The notes: generated from the sequence alone by a model not told the origin. Shown: positions 1 through 9,360, counted from the first letter of the stretch. The stretch is DNA of 51,355 nt from Paenisporosarcina sp049671445 (GCF_049671445.1 NZ_JBATUX010000080.1:1-51355), one strand, 5' to 3'. Numbers and translations are program-made.

Positions 1-103
1 TAAAATGCTGTTAATATGGACGGGCTCATTTTCGGAACGTGTTAAAAGCGGAAATGTAAGATATGCAACAATACAACTTTGAATATCCTGTTATAAAGAG
101 GGT

Positions 104-205
104 GGGAATCGGCTCACTCTCCGAGAACGAACAGGCAAGGTTCCTCACTTATACCTCGTTGCGGGGTCTTGCCGGCTCGTTTTCCGCGGGGAGTTGCACA
201 TTCCC
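104..205. repeat. GC-rich intergenic repeat, GGGAATCGGCTC subfamily, copy 1
   Basis: About 102 bp beginning GGGAATCGGCTC and ending ATTCCC. It contains the blocks GAACAGGCAAG, TTGCGGGGTCTTGCC and TTCCGCGGGGAG. It aligns closely, in the same orientation, with 33763-33866. The ends form an inverted repeat, so the transcript could fold into one long imperfect hairpin. I recognise it as one of the common Bacillales and Planococcaceae intergenic repeats; its function is unknown. Confidence 0.75.
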
Positions 206-426
206 ATACTTTCTTATTCGATTACAATTCAATTCACTAGAGGCTTTAGAAAAGCTATCTTAACTAAAAGAGGTTCATTTCCTCCTAGCATGCCGCATGA
301 AAGAATATGAGTCTGTCTAATAAGTCCCAAATATATAGTGAAGAAAATCCGTCGTTTTCCTGTACCTACATTTGAACATTGTAACCATGTATACTTGACT
401 GTTTTGCTCATGATGAACTTAATTTT

Positions 427-552
427 GATTGGAGTGAAAGACGGCGACTCCAGCGAGAAAAGTGTGTCCAGGTGTGACCCCACAGAGAGCAAAGCGAACG
501 AGGAGGCACACGGACCACCCGCGGAAAGCGTCCGTCTGTAACGTAAGTCAAC
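427..552 (+). repeat. GC-rich Bacillales intergenic repeat, degraded copy
   Basis: This starts GATTGGAGTGAAAGACGGCG and ends with ACGTAAGTCAAC, with GAACGAGGAGGC and CCGCGGAAAGCG inside. It is the opposite-strand counterpart of 31339-31440, which carries the same blocks in better-preserved form. Mismatches such as GACCCCACAG for GACCCCGCAG mark it as decayed. Confidence 0.7.
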
Positions 553-616
553 TCTTTAAAATAGAAAAAGGAACTGCCATTAGTCATATTTTATGACTTT
601 TATGACAGCCCCGTTT

Positions 617-641
617 TTTGCGACGAGTAACCGTAGGAGCA
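617..641 (+). repeat. 25-nt repeat tail (GCGACGAGTAACCG block)
   Basis: TTTGCGACGAGTAACCG followed by TAGGAGCA occurs here and, with one difference (CAGGAGCA), at 31475-31499. In the second place it directly follows the long GC-rich repeat, so this is probably the detached end of the same repeat unit. Confidence 0.65.
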
Positions 642-738
642 ATTCTTAGGAGAATAAGACCCACTAGTACTTGGTTTTCAAACTTTGACGCATGCTGAAC
701 GTACGGCTAGCAAATGAGCGATAAAGAAATCCATCTTT

Positions 739-1548
739 TTAAAGATACGTCCGTTTTACTTTTTCCCAGAATGAATTGTTTTTCAATTTTACTGTTTTTA
801 CAACACGGTCACTTAACTCAATATTAACTGAATCTACATGTTGGATACTCAATGATTCATTGTCCATCCCCATAGTTGGGAAGTCATTTCCGCCTTCTGC
901 TAAGCGTAAAGTTAATTGTCGTTGACCACTTAATATGAAAGAAGAGCCAAGAGTACGGTATTTATTGCTATTAACAGAAGCCAGTTCAGATACTTGGAAA
1001 CATGGCAGCAATGGATCAACTACTGCACCATTGACCGATTTATTATAAGCCGTACTTCCAGTAGGAGTAGCGATGATCATCCCATCTCCTCTAAACGTTT
1101 CAAACTGCAAACCATCAATTATCACATCGAGTACAAAGGTCTTAATGATGTTTGAACGAATACTAAATTCATTCAAACAATAAAAAGGTGGATTGTCATC
1201 TACAATAACTTGTAAAATAGGATAACGACGTACTTCAATTTCCGAGTGTTGAACTGCTTTAATCATCGTCTCCATCTCATGAAAATGGAAATCACAATAC
1301 ATACTGAGTGTACCTGTAGTAGAAATGCCTGCGTATAAACAGTCTTGACGGAAACCCGTTTTGCGAACGGCTTGTAGGAATGATCCATCTCCACCTAGGC
1401 TAACAATAATATTTGCCTGTTTCGCATCTTCAACTGGAGTGAACCCATAATTCGTGATCATTTCTGAAAGGAGCAATTTTTTTTGCTTAGAGTCTTCATC
1501 ATGTTTGGAATAAATAAAAATATGTGTGCGTTCGGACAATACTGCCAC
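739..1548 (-). CDS. nadK2: NAD kinase (NadK2/YtdI type)
   Basis: Phosphorylates NAD to NADP with ATP in the cytosol. The 269-residue product has the NAD-kinase GGDGS motif near residue 52, the NE substrate motif (CLNEFSIRS), the RGDGMIIATPTGSTAYN nucleotide-binding stretch and the C-terminal NSFWEKVKRTYL block typical of Bacillus NadK2. Length matches the family (about 267 aa). The frame opens with GTG at 1548, but the AAAGG just upstream is only about two bases from it; a TTG at 1539 is a possible alternative start. The gene diverges from sppA, the same pairing as ytdI-sppA in B. subtilis. Function is certain; which of the two Bacillus paralogues it matches is likely. Confidence 0.95.
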   Translation of the reverse strand: MAVLSERTHIFIYSKHDEDSKQKKLLLSEMITNYGFTPVEDAKQANIIVSLGGDGSFLQAVRKTGFRQDCLYAGISTTGTLSMYCDFHFHEMETMIKAVQHSEIEVRRYPILQVIVDDNPPFYCLNEFSIRSNIIKTFVLDVIIDGLQFETFRGDGMIIATPTGSTAYNKSVNGAVVDPLLPCFQVSELASVNSNKYRTLGSSFILSGQRQLTLRLAEGGNDFPTMGMDNESLSIQHVDSVNIELSDRVVKTVKLKNNSFWEKVKRTYL

Positions 1549-1646
1549 GACCTTTCATTAAATGCTTGTGGTTATTTTATCATGTTCTGAAACATTTTTG
1601 GATTGTTTTCGTATTACGTTAAGAGTAGAAAAGGGGGAACGTTTAA

Positions 1647-2660
1647 ATGAATACAAAACGTTGGATAGCTTTAGGGGCTGCTGCACTATTATTTGGTTTG
1701 TCTATTATTGTGAATATCGCTTCTTTTGCGTTTAGTAATGATTGGACATCGAGTTTCGAAAATATGTTAGCTGTACCAGAGAGTGAATATAGCGAAACCG
1801 TTTTAGAAACAGGAAATCCTTCAAAGAGAATAGCGGTTTTAACCGTTGATGGTGTAATTCAAGACACAGGTAGTGCTAATTCTCTTTTTGGAGCGCAAGG
1901 ATATGATCATCAATTTTTTATGAATCAATTAGAAATGATTAAAGAAGACGATTCAATTAAAGCAGTAGTATTACAAGTCAATTCACCAGGTGGTGGAGTA
2001 GTAGAATCAGCACAAATCTACGATAAAATATTAGAAGTACAAAAAGATGCCGGTGTTCCTTTTTATGTTTCTATGGGAAGTATGGCTGCTTCAGGAGGAT
2101 ACTATATCGCAGCTCCTGCAGATAAGATTTTCTTGAATAAAGAAACCTTAACAGGCTCAATTGGAGTAATTATGGAAAGTGTAAACTACGGCAAGCTTGC
2201 GGAAAAATATGGAGTAGACTTCGTGACCATTAAAACAGGACCGTATAAAGATATTATGAGTCCAACACGCGATATGACAAAAGATGAACGAGCGATGTTG
2301 CAAGATATGATTAATGAATCGTATGAATCATTCGTTGATATTATTGAGCAAGGACGCGGCATGACAGAGGCGGAAGTAAAAGCAGTAGCTGATGGACGTA
2401 TTATGAATGGACGTCAAGCAATTGAAGCTGGACTTGCAGATGAATATGGCTACTTAGACGATGTTATTACCGCAGTTCGAAAAGATTTAAAATTACAAGA
2501 TGCTGAAGTGATGGAGTATGGATACTCTCAAGGATTGACTAGCCTATTTTCAATGAAAACACAGTCTTTCTTTGGTGGAGACGCTGAAACACAATTGATT
2601 GGCCGTTTGCTTTCCGACTATAACGCACCCCGTATGATGTATTTATACGGTGAGAAGTGA
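1647..2660 (+). CDS. sppA: signal peptide peptidase SppA
   Basis: Membrane serine protease that clears remnant signal peptides and protects against membrane-active peptides. The 337-residue protein has one N-terminal membrane segment (about residues 7-29) and an extracytoplasmic S49-type protease domain. The Ser-Lys dyad is visible: Ser149 in MAASGGYY and Lys201 in the TGPYKD motif. RBS AAAGGGGGAA precedes the ATG. It is followed 13 nt after its stop by yteJ, as in B. subtilis, where YteJ modulates SppA. Length matches B. subtilis SppA (335 aa). Confidence 0.96.
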   Translation: MNTKRWIALGAAALLFGLSIIVNIASFAFSNDWTSSFENMLAVPESEYSETVLETGNPSKRIAVLTVDGVIQDTGSANSLFGAQGYDHQFFMNQLEMIKEDDSIKAVVLQVNSPGGGVVESAQIYDKILEVQKDAGVPFYVSMGSMAASGGYYIAAPADKIFLNKETLTGSIGVIMESVNYGKLAEKYGVDFVTIKTGPYKDIMSPTRDMTKDERAMLQDMINESYESFVDIIEQGRGMTEAEVKAVADGRIMNGRQAIEAGLADEYGYLDDVITAVRKDLKLQDAEVMEYGYSQGLTSLFSMKTQSFFGGDAETQLIGRLLSDYNAPRMMYLYGEK

Positions 2661-2673
2661 GGAGGAACCTGAG

Positions 2674-3255
2674 ATGACTGATCAACATGATTCATTTGTA
2701 CACGAAGCTAATGTAGAAACAGAAGTCCAAAGCAATCCTCAAAAGCCTACTTACACAATTGAAAAACACGAGAGTTATTCTCATAAGCCTGCAGGATTTT
2801 GGGTGCGTTTTTGGGCGTATTTACTTGATTTACTCGTCATTTCATCTGTTTCTTCAATTATTATTTATCCGTTATTTCGTATCTTCGGATGGGATATACA
2901 AGGCACAACATGGTATGCACCAATCGGCTTTATAACAGGATTCATTTTTTATGCTTATTTCGTTGTTTTGACGAAATTCTTTAAGCAAACAGTGGGGAAA
3001 ATGGTGTTTGGTTTACGTGTGATATCGTTAAAAGAGGATTCAGTAACGATAGTTACGATTTTATTCCGTGAATGGATTGGTCGTTTTTTCTCTGCAACAA
3101 TATGGCCGTTATATTGGGTAATCGGTTTTACACCCAAAAAACAAGGGTTACATGACTTTATTGCTGACACTATGGTTATCCATGAACAAGTGTATGAAAA
3201 GAAGGTTGACACAACGTATAACCCTGTTTCTAAAGGGAACGATTTGCCTCGTTAA
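2674..3255 (+). CDS. yteJ: RDD-family membrane protein YteJ
   Basis: A 193-residue protein with about 45 hydrophilic N-terminal residues, then an RDD domain: GFWVRFWAYLLDLLV (the R and D of the family name), two further hydrophobic segments, and a C-terminal HDFIADTMVI block. The start at 2674 is preferred because GAGGAGG (2659-2665) sits at good distance; the frame is open further up into sppA. It is translationally close to sppA. In B. subtilis the homologue is reported to inhibit SppA; that role is inferred here from order and similarity only. Confidence 0.88.
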   Translation: MTDQHDSFVHEANVETEVQSNPQKPTYTIEKHESYSHKPAGFWVRFWAYLLDLLVISSVSSIIIYPLFRIFGWDIQGTTWYAPIGFITGFIFYAYFVVLTKFFKQTVGKMVFGLRVISLKEDSVTIVTILFREWIGRFFSATIWPLYWVIGFTPKKQGLHDFIADTMVIHEQVYEKKVDTTYNPVSKGNDLPR

Positions 3256-3374
3256 GAAGGATTTCTAATTAAGGGATTAACGATCAGTTTATTAAAGTTA
3301 GATAGAGTCTTATCATTCGAATGTTGTTCTAAGGAAATGGTATACTTTTAATTATTAAAAAGGAGGCGTTATAA

Positions 3375-3881
3375 TTGGCACAAATTACATTCAAGCAAAA
3401 TCCAATGACATTAATTGGTAATGAAGTAAAAGTAGGTGACACGGCGCCAGATTTCACAGTATTAGCGAACGACCTTAGCCCAGTGACATTACAAGATTCA
3501 AAAGGAAAAACAAGATTAATAAGTGTTGTTCCTTCATTAGACACAGGAACTTGTGACACTCAAACACGTAAATTTAATGAAAGTGCAGCCGAACTTGGTG
3601 ACGATGTTGTCATCTTAACCATTTCGAATGATTTACCATTCGCACAAAAACGTTGGTGTGCAGCTGCTGGAATTGATTCAGTACAAACACTTTCGGATCA
3701 CCGTGATTTATCTTTTGGTGAAGCCTATGGAGTTGCAATTGATGAATTACGATTGTTAACGCGTTCAATTTTTGTTGTAGATAGTAATGATAAAGTTACA
3801 TATGTTGAATATGTGCCGGAAGCGACTGAGCATCCAAATTACGAAAAAGCAATTGAAGCGGTAAAAGCTGCTAAAAATTAA
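3375..3881 (+). CDS. tpx: thiol peroxidase
   Basis: Cytosolic atypical two-cysteine peroxiredoxin that reduces peroxides using thioredoxin. The 168 residues include the peroxidatic Cys60 in DTGTCDTQTRKFNE and resolving Cys95 in RWCAAAGI, with GDTAPDF at 21-27. It starts at TTG 3375 after a strong AAGGAGGCG RBS. It is monocistronic, bounded by a terminator at 3889-3915. A possible -10 TATACT lies at 3341-3346 with no convincing -35. Confidence 0.96.
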   Translation: MAQITFKQNPMTLIGNEVKVGDTAPDFTVLANDLSPVTLQDSKGKTRLISVVPSLDTGTCDTQTRKFNESAAELGDDVVILTISNDLPFAQKRWCAAAGIDSVQTLSDHRDLSFGEAYGVAIDELRLLTRSIFVVDSNDKVTYVEYVPEATEHPNYEKAIEAVKAAKN

Positions 3882-3888
3882 GTAATAC

Positions 3889-3915
3889 AAACCCACTCGC
3901 TATTTGAGTGGGTTT
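3889..3915 (+). terminator. tpx terminator
   Basis: AAACCCACTC and GAGTGGGTTT form a 10-bp stem with a short loop just after the tpx stop codon. The T tail is weak. Confidence 0.7.
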
Positions 3916-3981
3916 GCCATTTTCATTAGCGTTCAAAAAGGAAGACACATTTTCTTTGAGCGCCATTTAAAGGAGAGCATT

Positions 3982-4911
3982 ATGAACAGTTCAGTTGAAC
4001 AATTATTCACGTTTATTGATGGCCACGCAAAAAAAATGCAAACATCTGAAGAATTTACCTATATTGAAGGTGTCTTGGAAACAACTGAAATGTGGCTAGA
4101 TGGCGATATCGAACCAAACATCCAAAATATCCAAAAAGAAGATATTAGAAAAGCAATTCAACTTGCCATTCTAAAAGGCATGAAAGAACATGTTCAAGCA
4201 CATCATCAAATGACACCTGATTCCTTGGGTCTGCTTGTCGGTTATTTCGTCGATCAATTGACACAAGGTAAAGAACAAGTTTCGATTTTAGACCCAGCTG
4301 TTGGTACCGGTAATTTGTTATTCACTGTATTAAACTTTTTACAAGGCAAAGCGACGTCTACAGCTGTTGAAATTGATGACATGCTAATAAGACTTGCAGC
4401 GTCTACAGGTGATTTATTACAACAACCAGTTACTCTTTATCGACAGGATGCATTACAACCATTATTAATCGATCCAGTTGATGTGGTCTTAAGTGATTTG
4501 CCAGTTGGTTTTTATCCAGACGAAAAAACCGCATCTGGATATGAGTTGAATGCAAAGGAAGGTATGTCTTTCGCTCACCATCTAATGATCGAGCAATCGA
4601 TACGTCACACAGTGGACGGTGGTTACTTAGTATTTTTAGTCCCACAAGGAATATTTGAGTCGCCACAAGCAAAAGATTTACATGCTTACTTTGCTAAACA
4701 TGCATGGATCCAAGCAGTCGTTCAGTTGCCTGTGAACTTGTTTAAAAATGAAGCACATGCCAAGAGTTTGCTTGTCCTTCAAAAGAAATCAAGTGAGTTA
4801 AAACAACCAAAAGAAGTGCTCCTTGCAAAAGTTCCGAATATGTCAAACAAAGAAGCCATGACTTTATTTTTCGAGAAGGTCAAAATCTGGCGACAAGAAA
4901 ATACAAACTGA
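3982..4911 (+). CDS. ytxK: class I SAM-dependent methyltransferase-like protein YtxK
   Basis: A 309-residue protein with an N-terminal helical region (1-95) and an N6-adenine-methylase-like Rossmann domain. LDPAVGTGNLL is SAM motif I, and SDLPVGFYP stands where DNA methyltransferases carry NPPY, so the catalytic motif is altered (DLPVG). Start 3982 is chosen for AAAGGAGAG upstream; an earlier in-frame start has no RBS. It sits between tpx and ackA as in B. subtilis. Substrate unknown; the changed NPPY motif suggests it may not methylate DNA. Confidence 0.85.
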   Translation: MNSSVEQLFTFIDGHAKKMQTSEEFTYIEGVLETTEMWLDGDIEPNIQNIQKEDIRKAIQLAILKGMKEHVQAHHQMTPDSLGLLVGYFVDQLTQGKEQVSILDPAVGTGNLLFTVLNFLQGKATSTAVEIDDMLIRLAASTGDLLQQPVTLYRQDALQPLLIDPVDVVLSDLPVGFYPDEKTASGYELNAKEGMSFAHHLMIEQSIRHTVDGGYLVFLVPQGIFESPQAKDLHAYFAKHAWIQAVVQLPVNLFKNEAHAKSLLVLQKKSSELKQPKEVLLAKVPNMSNKEAMTLFFEKVKIWRQENTN

Positions 4912-4914
4912 TAG

Positions 4915-4943
4915 TTGTCCGCCTCATTTATCCACTGTACAAT
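4915..4943 (+). promoter_or_regulatory. sigma-A promoter for ackA
   Basis: TTGTCC (4915-4920), a 17-bp spacer and TACAAT (4938-4943), about 30 bp upstream of the ackA start. It begins just after the ytxK stop codon. No CcpA cre site was recognised nearby. Confidence 0.6.
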
Positions 4944-4974
4944 AACTGTATAAGTGGAAAAGGGGCGTTTTTTT

Positions 4975-6177
4975 ATGGTCAATATTTTGGCAATCAATGC
5001 AGGCAGTTCTTCATTAAAATTTCAATTGCTTCAAATGCCTGAAGAACATGTAGTCTCAAAAGGATTAATTGAGCGTATCGGGTTAAAAGAACCCATCTTT
5101 TCTATGACGACAAATGGAAATAAACTTGAATTGACAGATATAGAAAAAATCTCAAATCATACAGAAGCAGTTCAACTTTTGCTACACCATCTCGTGGAAC
5201 AAAAAGCCGTGAATTCCTTACATGATATTGATGGTATCGGTCACCGACTTGTTCATGGTGGAGAACAATATAGTGATTCCGTATTAATTGATGAGCAAGC
5301 AATTGAGGCATTCGAAAAACTTTCTGATTTGGCGCCATTGCATAATCCGGCAAATATTACAGGAATCAAAGAATTCCATAAAGCTTTGCCCCATGTTCCG
5401 GCAGTAGCAGTTTTCGATACAGCATTTCACCAAACCATGCCTGAAAGTTCATTTTTATATTCCATCCCATATGATTACTACAAAAAATATGGCATTCGAA
5501 AATATGGGTTTCATGGCACTTCTCACAAGTATGTAACGGGAAGAGCAGCCGATTTATTAAATCGGCCAGTAGACAAGATTCGTTTGATATCTTGTCATCT
5601 TGGAAATGGCGCTAGCATAGCCGCCATTGACGGGGGACGTTCGATTGATACTTCTATGGGGTTCACACCTTTAGCCGGTGTTACGATGGGTACACGCTCA
5701 GGTAACTTAGATCCTGCATTGATTCCATTCTTAATGGAAAAGACTGATAAGAGTGCAGAAGAAGTATTGGATATCTTGAATAAGAAATCAGGAATGTTAG
5801 GCGTATCCGGATTTTCAAGTGATTTACGAGATATTGAAGTAGAAGCGCTAAAAGGTAATTCACGTGCACAACTCGCACTTGATGTTTTTGCTAGTCGAAT
5901 TCATAAATATATTGGATCTTATGCAGCTCGCATGAACGGAGTGGACGCCATTATTTTCACGGCAGGTATCGGGGAGAACAGCGATGTGATTCGTGCAAAA
6001 GTATTGGCAGGTCTTCAATTCATGGGTGTCTATATGGATCCAGACTTAAATAAAATCCGCGGTAAAGAAGCGTTCATTAGCTATCCACATTCGCCAGTAA
6101 AAGTTATTGTTATCCCTACTAACGAAGAAGTGATGATTGCTAGGGATACGGTGCGATTGGCGAATATTAAGCATTAA
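4975..6177 (+). CDS. ackA: acetate kinase
   Basis: Interconverts acetyl-phosphate plus ADP and acetate plus ATP in overflow metabolism. The 400-residue product shows the ASKHA fold motifs: INAGSSSLKF at the N terminus, HRLVHGGE, VFDTAFHQTMP, RKYGFHGTSH, HLGNGAS and FTAGIGENS. The start at 4975 is preferred because AAAAGGGGCG precedes it and the protein then begins at the usual MVNILAINAG. Length matches the family. It has its own promoter and ends in a strong terminator shared with the convergent usp gene. Confidence 0.97.
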   Translation: MVNILAINAGSSSLKFQLLQMPEEHVVSKGLIERIGLKEPIFSMTTNGNKLELTDIEKISNHTEAVQLLLHHLVEQKAVNSLHDIDGIGHRLVHGGEQYSDSVLIDEQAIEAFEKLSDLAPLHNPANITGIKEFHKALPHVPAVAVFDTAFHQTMPESSFLYSIPYDYYKKYGIRKYGFHGTSHKYVTGRAADLLNRPVDKIRLISCHLGNGASIAAIDGGRSIDTSMGFTPLAGVTMGTRSGNLDPALIPFLMEKTDKSAEEVLDILNKKSGMLGVSGFSSDLRDIEVEALKGNSRAQLALDVFASRIHKYIGSYAARMNGVDAIIFTAGIGENSDVIRAKVLAGLQFMGVYMDPDLNKIRGKEAFISYPHSPVKVIVIPTNEEVMIARDTVRLANIKH

Positions 6178-6217
6178 AAAATCCCGAAGACTCTAATAAA
6201 GAGCCTTCGGGATTTTT
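6178..6217. terminator. bidirectional terminator between ackA and usp
   Basis: ATCCCGAAG-A-CTC and GAG-C-CTTCGGGAT form a long stem with an A-run before it and a T-run after it, so it can end transcription from both convergent genes. Confidence 0.88.
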
Positions 6218-6223
6218 ATGTGA

Positions 6224-6673
6224 TTAATCGTGGTCTTCAGTTCTGACTACAAGAACGTCACATTTTGCAGCCCGTACGATATGTCCAGATACGCTACCGA
6301 TTAAGAATCGTTCGACAGTACTTAAACCAGTTGCACCACAAATAATTAAATCTGCGTCTACTTTTTTAGCAATTTCTCTAGCGATCATTGTTTTTGGAGA
6401 ACCATAATCCACGATTACGTTGACTTTTGTAATCCCGGCCGCTTCAGCCTCTTTCTTATAATCACCAAGTAACTCTTCAGCAAATGCTTGTGCGCGGTCT
6501 GCAATCGATCGATCATATGCCTCGATAGCAGCAAATGATCGTGTATCTATGATGTTTACAAGATTTAATGTCGCATCATTACGTTGTGCAACTCCAATCG
6601 ATTTTTTGAAAGCCCATGCAGCTTCTTTAGAACCGTCAACTGCGACTAAAATATGATTGTATGAAAGTGTCAT
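6224..6673 (-). CDS. universal stress protein, UspA family
   Basis: A 149-residue single-domain Usp protein. ILVAVDGSKEA at the N terminus and the C-terminal ATP-binding signature GATGLSTVERFLIGSVSGHIVRAAKCDVLVVR (G-2x-G-9x-G-S/T) are intact, so nucleotide binding is expected. RBS AAGGAGG sits before the ATG. It lies 88 bp downstream of the minus-strand permease gene and could be read through from it or from its own promoter. The precise role of such proteins is generally unknown. Confidence 0.92.
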   Translation of the reverse strand: MTLSYNHILVAVDGSKEAAWAFKKSIGVAQRNDATLNLVNIIDTRSFAAIEAYDRSIADRAQAFAEELLGDYKKEAEAAGITKVNVIVDYGSPKTMIAREIAKKVDADLIICGATGLSTVERFLIGSVSGHIVRAAKCDVLVVRTEDHD

Positions 6674-6761
6674 ATTAGTTCCTCCTTGTGAATTTTATTT
6701 ACATATTATAGATTTCGATAAATACTCTGTAATTCCTGCTAATGTCTTCGACAACTTACGT

Positions 6762-8069
6762 CTAATTTGTGAATACATAGTTCTTTAGGGAAAGGTAAAC
6801 AATCGAACTACTGATAAATATGACCATTCCAGGTGAATACTCATTAGGAATCATCAAATAGGCAATACTCATAACGGCAAATGTAAGAATGGCTGCTAAA
6901 TTTAATTTATATGTCCCAAGAACCACATTCATGAGTAGTTCTTCAGAAATGGACCGTTTTTTTATCCATAAATAATCGACAACAATTATTGCTGATAAAG
7001 GGACGATGCCTGCACCTAATATCGATATAATGGATGCTGCTTCTGTAGAAAGTGTTGGGAAACAACTTAGTATGACACCGACTAAACCGAATAATAAGGC
7101 ACTTTTTATTCTGCCTAGTGCTGGCCAAGTGTTAAGTAGGCTAAAACCTCCCGTATATGCATTTCCGATATTAATAGAAATCATGGCTAGTAAACCGCTA
7201 AACGTAATAAATAGTCCAACAAATGAAGTTGTTGTTACTTCACTAAGCACTACAAATGGATTTGTTGAATGAAAGGATGATGCCACTAATGTACCAATTA
7301 ACGCGGTCATAAAATAGCCAGCGACATTCCCAAGGAACATTCCAGAAAATCCTTGGCGTGCAGATTTAGCATAACGTGTCATGTCGCTCGAAGCACTAAC
7401 ACCCGAAACAAATTGTACGAAAGCTAAACTCATATAGAAGAAAAATATCCCCCAGTCCAAGGTTGCATTAGGAGAGGACTTCCCAGCCGGTACAGGAACT
7501 TCGGTGAAGATAACCAAAAGCATAAGACCTTGTCCGATAATCAATATGGGCAAAAATAATCTCGTTACTTTTTTTACCGCATCATATCCAACAAGAGCCA
7601 AGTAAGCCATTAGACTAGCTGTAAAGACTGCTAATAGCGCAAAAGGAATATGAATGTTTAAGAAGTTAGAAATAACGGATTGGAGAATATATGTTCCACC
7701 AATTGTTTGAACACTAAACCAATATAATGATGTTAATACACGGATAGGCGAAGCGATTTTTGTAGCGAGCCAAGATCCAACAAACGCACGTAATATGTAT
7801 TGACCTGGGAGACCATAAAGAGCACCAGGGATAGACAGAGCGGATACACACAAAAACGCTAAAATTGCACCAATCCAAACTGCAACAAAAGCAGCTAACC
7901 AAGGAAGATTTCCTTGTGTAACAGCTAAAGCTGGAACCAAAAAGTTTCCGGCGTTAACAGAAAAAGCAAAAGCAATGATGGCATACTCTTTCCAAGTAGA
8001 TTGCTGGAGTGAAGAGGGGACTGCTTCCAACCCGAATTGTTCAAAATTTTGTTTATTCAATCTTGCCAT
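6762..8069 (-). CDS. NCS1-family cytosine/purine permease
   Basis: A 435-residue integral membrane protein with about 12 hydrophobic segments. The N-terminal FGLEAVPSSLQQSTWKEYAIIAF and SVNAGNFLVPA are typical of the NCS1 nucleobase:cation symporters (CodB-like branch), as is the GVSASSDMTRYAK loop. Likely substrates are cytosine, purines or a related nucleobase or allantoin; the sequence does not settle which. RBS is weak (GGTGTG). No salvage enzyme such as cytosine deaminase lies beside it. This gene is not part of the conserved B. subtilis order and may be a lineage-specific insertion between usp and ald. Confidence 0.85.
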   Translation of the reverse strand: MARLNKQNFEQFGLEAVPSSLQQSTWKEYAIIAFAFSVNAGNFLVPALAVTQGNLPWLAAFVAVWIGAILAFLCVSALSIPGALYGLPGQYILRAFVGSWLATKIASPIRVLTSLYWFSVQTIGGTYILQSVISNFLNIHIPFALLAVFTASLMAYLALVGYDAVKKVTRLFLPILIIGQGLMLLVIFTEVPVPAGKSSPNATLDWGIFFFYMSLAFVQFVSGVSASSDMTRYAKSARQGFSGMFLGNVAGYFMTALIGTLVASSFHSTNPFVVLSEVTTTSFVGLFITFSGLLAMISINIGNAYTGGFSLLNTWPALGRIKSALLFGLVGVILSCFPTLSTEAASIISILGAGIVPLSAIIVVDYLWIKKRSISEELLMNVVLGTYKLNLAAILTFAVMSIAYLMIPNEYSPGMVIFISSSIVYLSLKNYVFTN

Positions 8070-8235
8070 TTTTAATTCACACCAACTTCCAATAAACAGA
8101 GTTATTTAATATGTTTGTATCGAAAAATTTTTAAAGCCATTTTCAATTATATCTGATAGAATTGATTTGCTTTCAACAATTTTATTTATGTCGGCTCAAC
8201 TGACTTAATTACATAACACACAGGAGGGTTTCAAA

Positions 8236-9351
8236 ATGATTATTGGAGTACCTACAGAAATTAAAAACAATGAAAACCGCGTTGCTATGACACCAGCAGG
8301 AGTTGTAAACTTATCGGTTTTCGGACATAAAGTATTAATCGAAGCAGGAGCCGGATTAGGTTCAGGTTTCACAGATGAAGCATACGAAACAGCAGGTGCA
8401 CAAATTGTTGCAACAGCTAAAGAAGCATGGTCTGCTGATATGGTCATGAAGGTTAAAGAACCAATTGCTTCTGAATATGGTTATTTCCATGAAGGTTTAA
8501 TCTTGTTCACATACTTACATTTAGCTCCAGAACCTGAATTAACAAAAGCATTAACGGACAACAAAGTGGTTGGAATTGCGTATGAAACAGTTCAACTACC
8601 AAACAACTCATTACCATTATTAACACCTATGAGCGAAGTAGCTGGTCGTATGTCTACGCAAATCGGTGCACAATTCCTAGAAAAAATCCACGGTGGAATG
8701 GGTATCTTACTTGGTGGAGTACCAGGAGTTTCTCGTGGTAAAGTAACAATTATTGGTGGAGGTATTGCTGGAACAAATGCAGCTCGCGTTGCAGTTGGAA
8801 TGGGAGCAGATGTTACAATCATCGATTTAAGCCCAGATCGTCTTCGTCAATTAGAAGAACTATTCGGTCGCGATGTACAAACATTGATCTCGAATCCTTT
8901 TAACATTGCAGAATCTGTAAAAGATTCGGACCTTGTTATTGGCGCTGTATTAATTCCAGGAGCAAAAGCACCGAAACTTATTACAGAAGAAATGATTAAA
9001 TCGATGAAACCTGGCTCAGTAGTAGTTGATATTGCTATTGACCAAGGTGGGATTTTCGAAAGTTCAGATCGTATTACGACTCACGATAACCCAACATATG
9101 AAAAACATGGTGTAGTTCATTACGCAGTAGCAAATATGCCTGGAGCTGTACCACGTACTTCAACAATGGCTTTAACTAACGTTACTGTTCCTTATGCAGT
9201 GCAAATTGCAAATAAAGGATATGTACAAGCTTGCCTAGATAACAGCGCTCTTCTAAAAGGAATTAACACATTAGAAGGACACGTGACATATCAAGCCGTA
9301 GCTGATGCACAAGGACTTCCATACGTTCCTGTAGAAGCACTTTTAGCTTAA
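8236..9351 (+). CDS. ald: alanine dehydrogenase
   Basis: Reversible NAD-dependent oxidative deamination of L-alanine to pyruvate and ammonia, used for alanine catabolism and redox balance. The 371-residue protein shows MIIGVPTEIKNNENRVA, Lys in MKVKEP (about residue 74), His in FTYLHLAPEPE (about 95), and the NAD-binding GGGIAGTNAARVA. CAGGAGGG precedes the ATG. It diverges from the permease gene and ends in a strong terminator. Length matches the family exactly. Confidence 0.97.
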   Translation: MIIGVPTEIKNNENRVAMTPAGVVNLSVFGHKVLIEAGAGLGSGFTDEAYETAGAQIVATAKEAWSADMVMKVKEPIASEYGYFHEGLILFTYLHLAPEPELTKALTDNKVVGIAYETVQLPNNSLPLLTPMSEVAGRMSTQIGAQFLEKIHGGMGILLGGVPGVSRGKVTIIGGGIAGTNAARVAVGMGADVTIIDLSPDRLRQLEELFGRDVQTLISNPFNIAESVKDSDLVIGAVLIPGAKAPKLITEEMIKSMKPGSVVVDIAIDQGGIFESSDRITTHDNPTYEKHGVVHYAVANMPGAVPRTSTMALTNVTVPYAVQIANKGYVQACLDNSALLKGINTLEGHVTYQAVADAQGLPYVPVEALLA

Positions 9352-9360
9352 TCTATGGAA

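Larger units (their letters stand above)
1..738. other. gene-free spacer with degraded repeats
   Basis: No open frame here looks like a real protein; short frames run through repeat sequence. The spacer holds two GC-rich repeat copies (104-205 and 427-552) and a 25-nt repeat tail at 617-641, listed separately. The rest is AT-rich with nothing recognisable. It lies downstream of the minus-strand NAD kinase gene, so it may be the 3' spacer between two convergent or tandem operons. Confidence 0.6.

Noticed and set aside
63..541. Short open frames at the left edge
   Set aside because: They run through the GC-rich repeats, lack RBS and look like no known protein.
3904..3981. N-terminal extension of YtxK
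   Set aside because: It overlaps the tpx terminator and lacks an RBS, whereas ATG 3982 has AAAGGAGAG.
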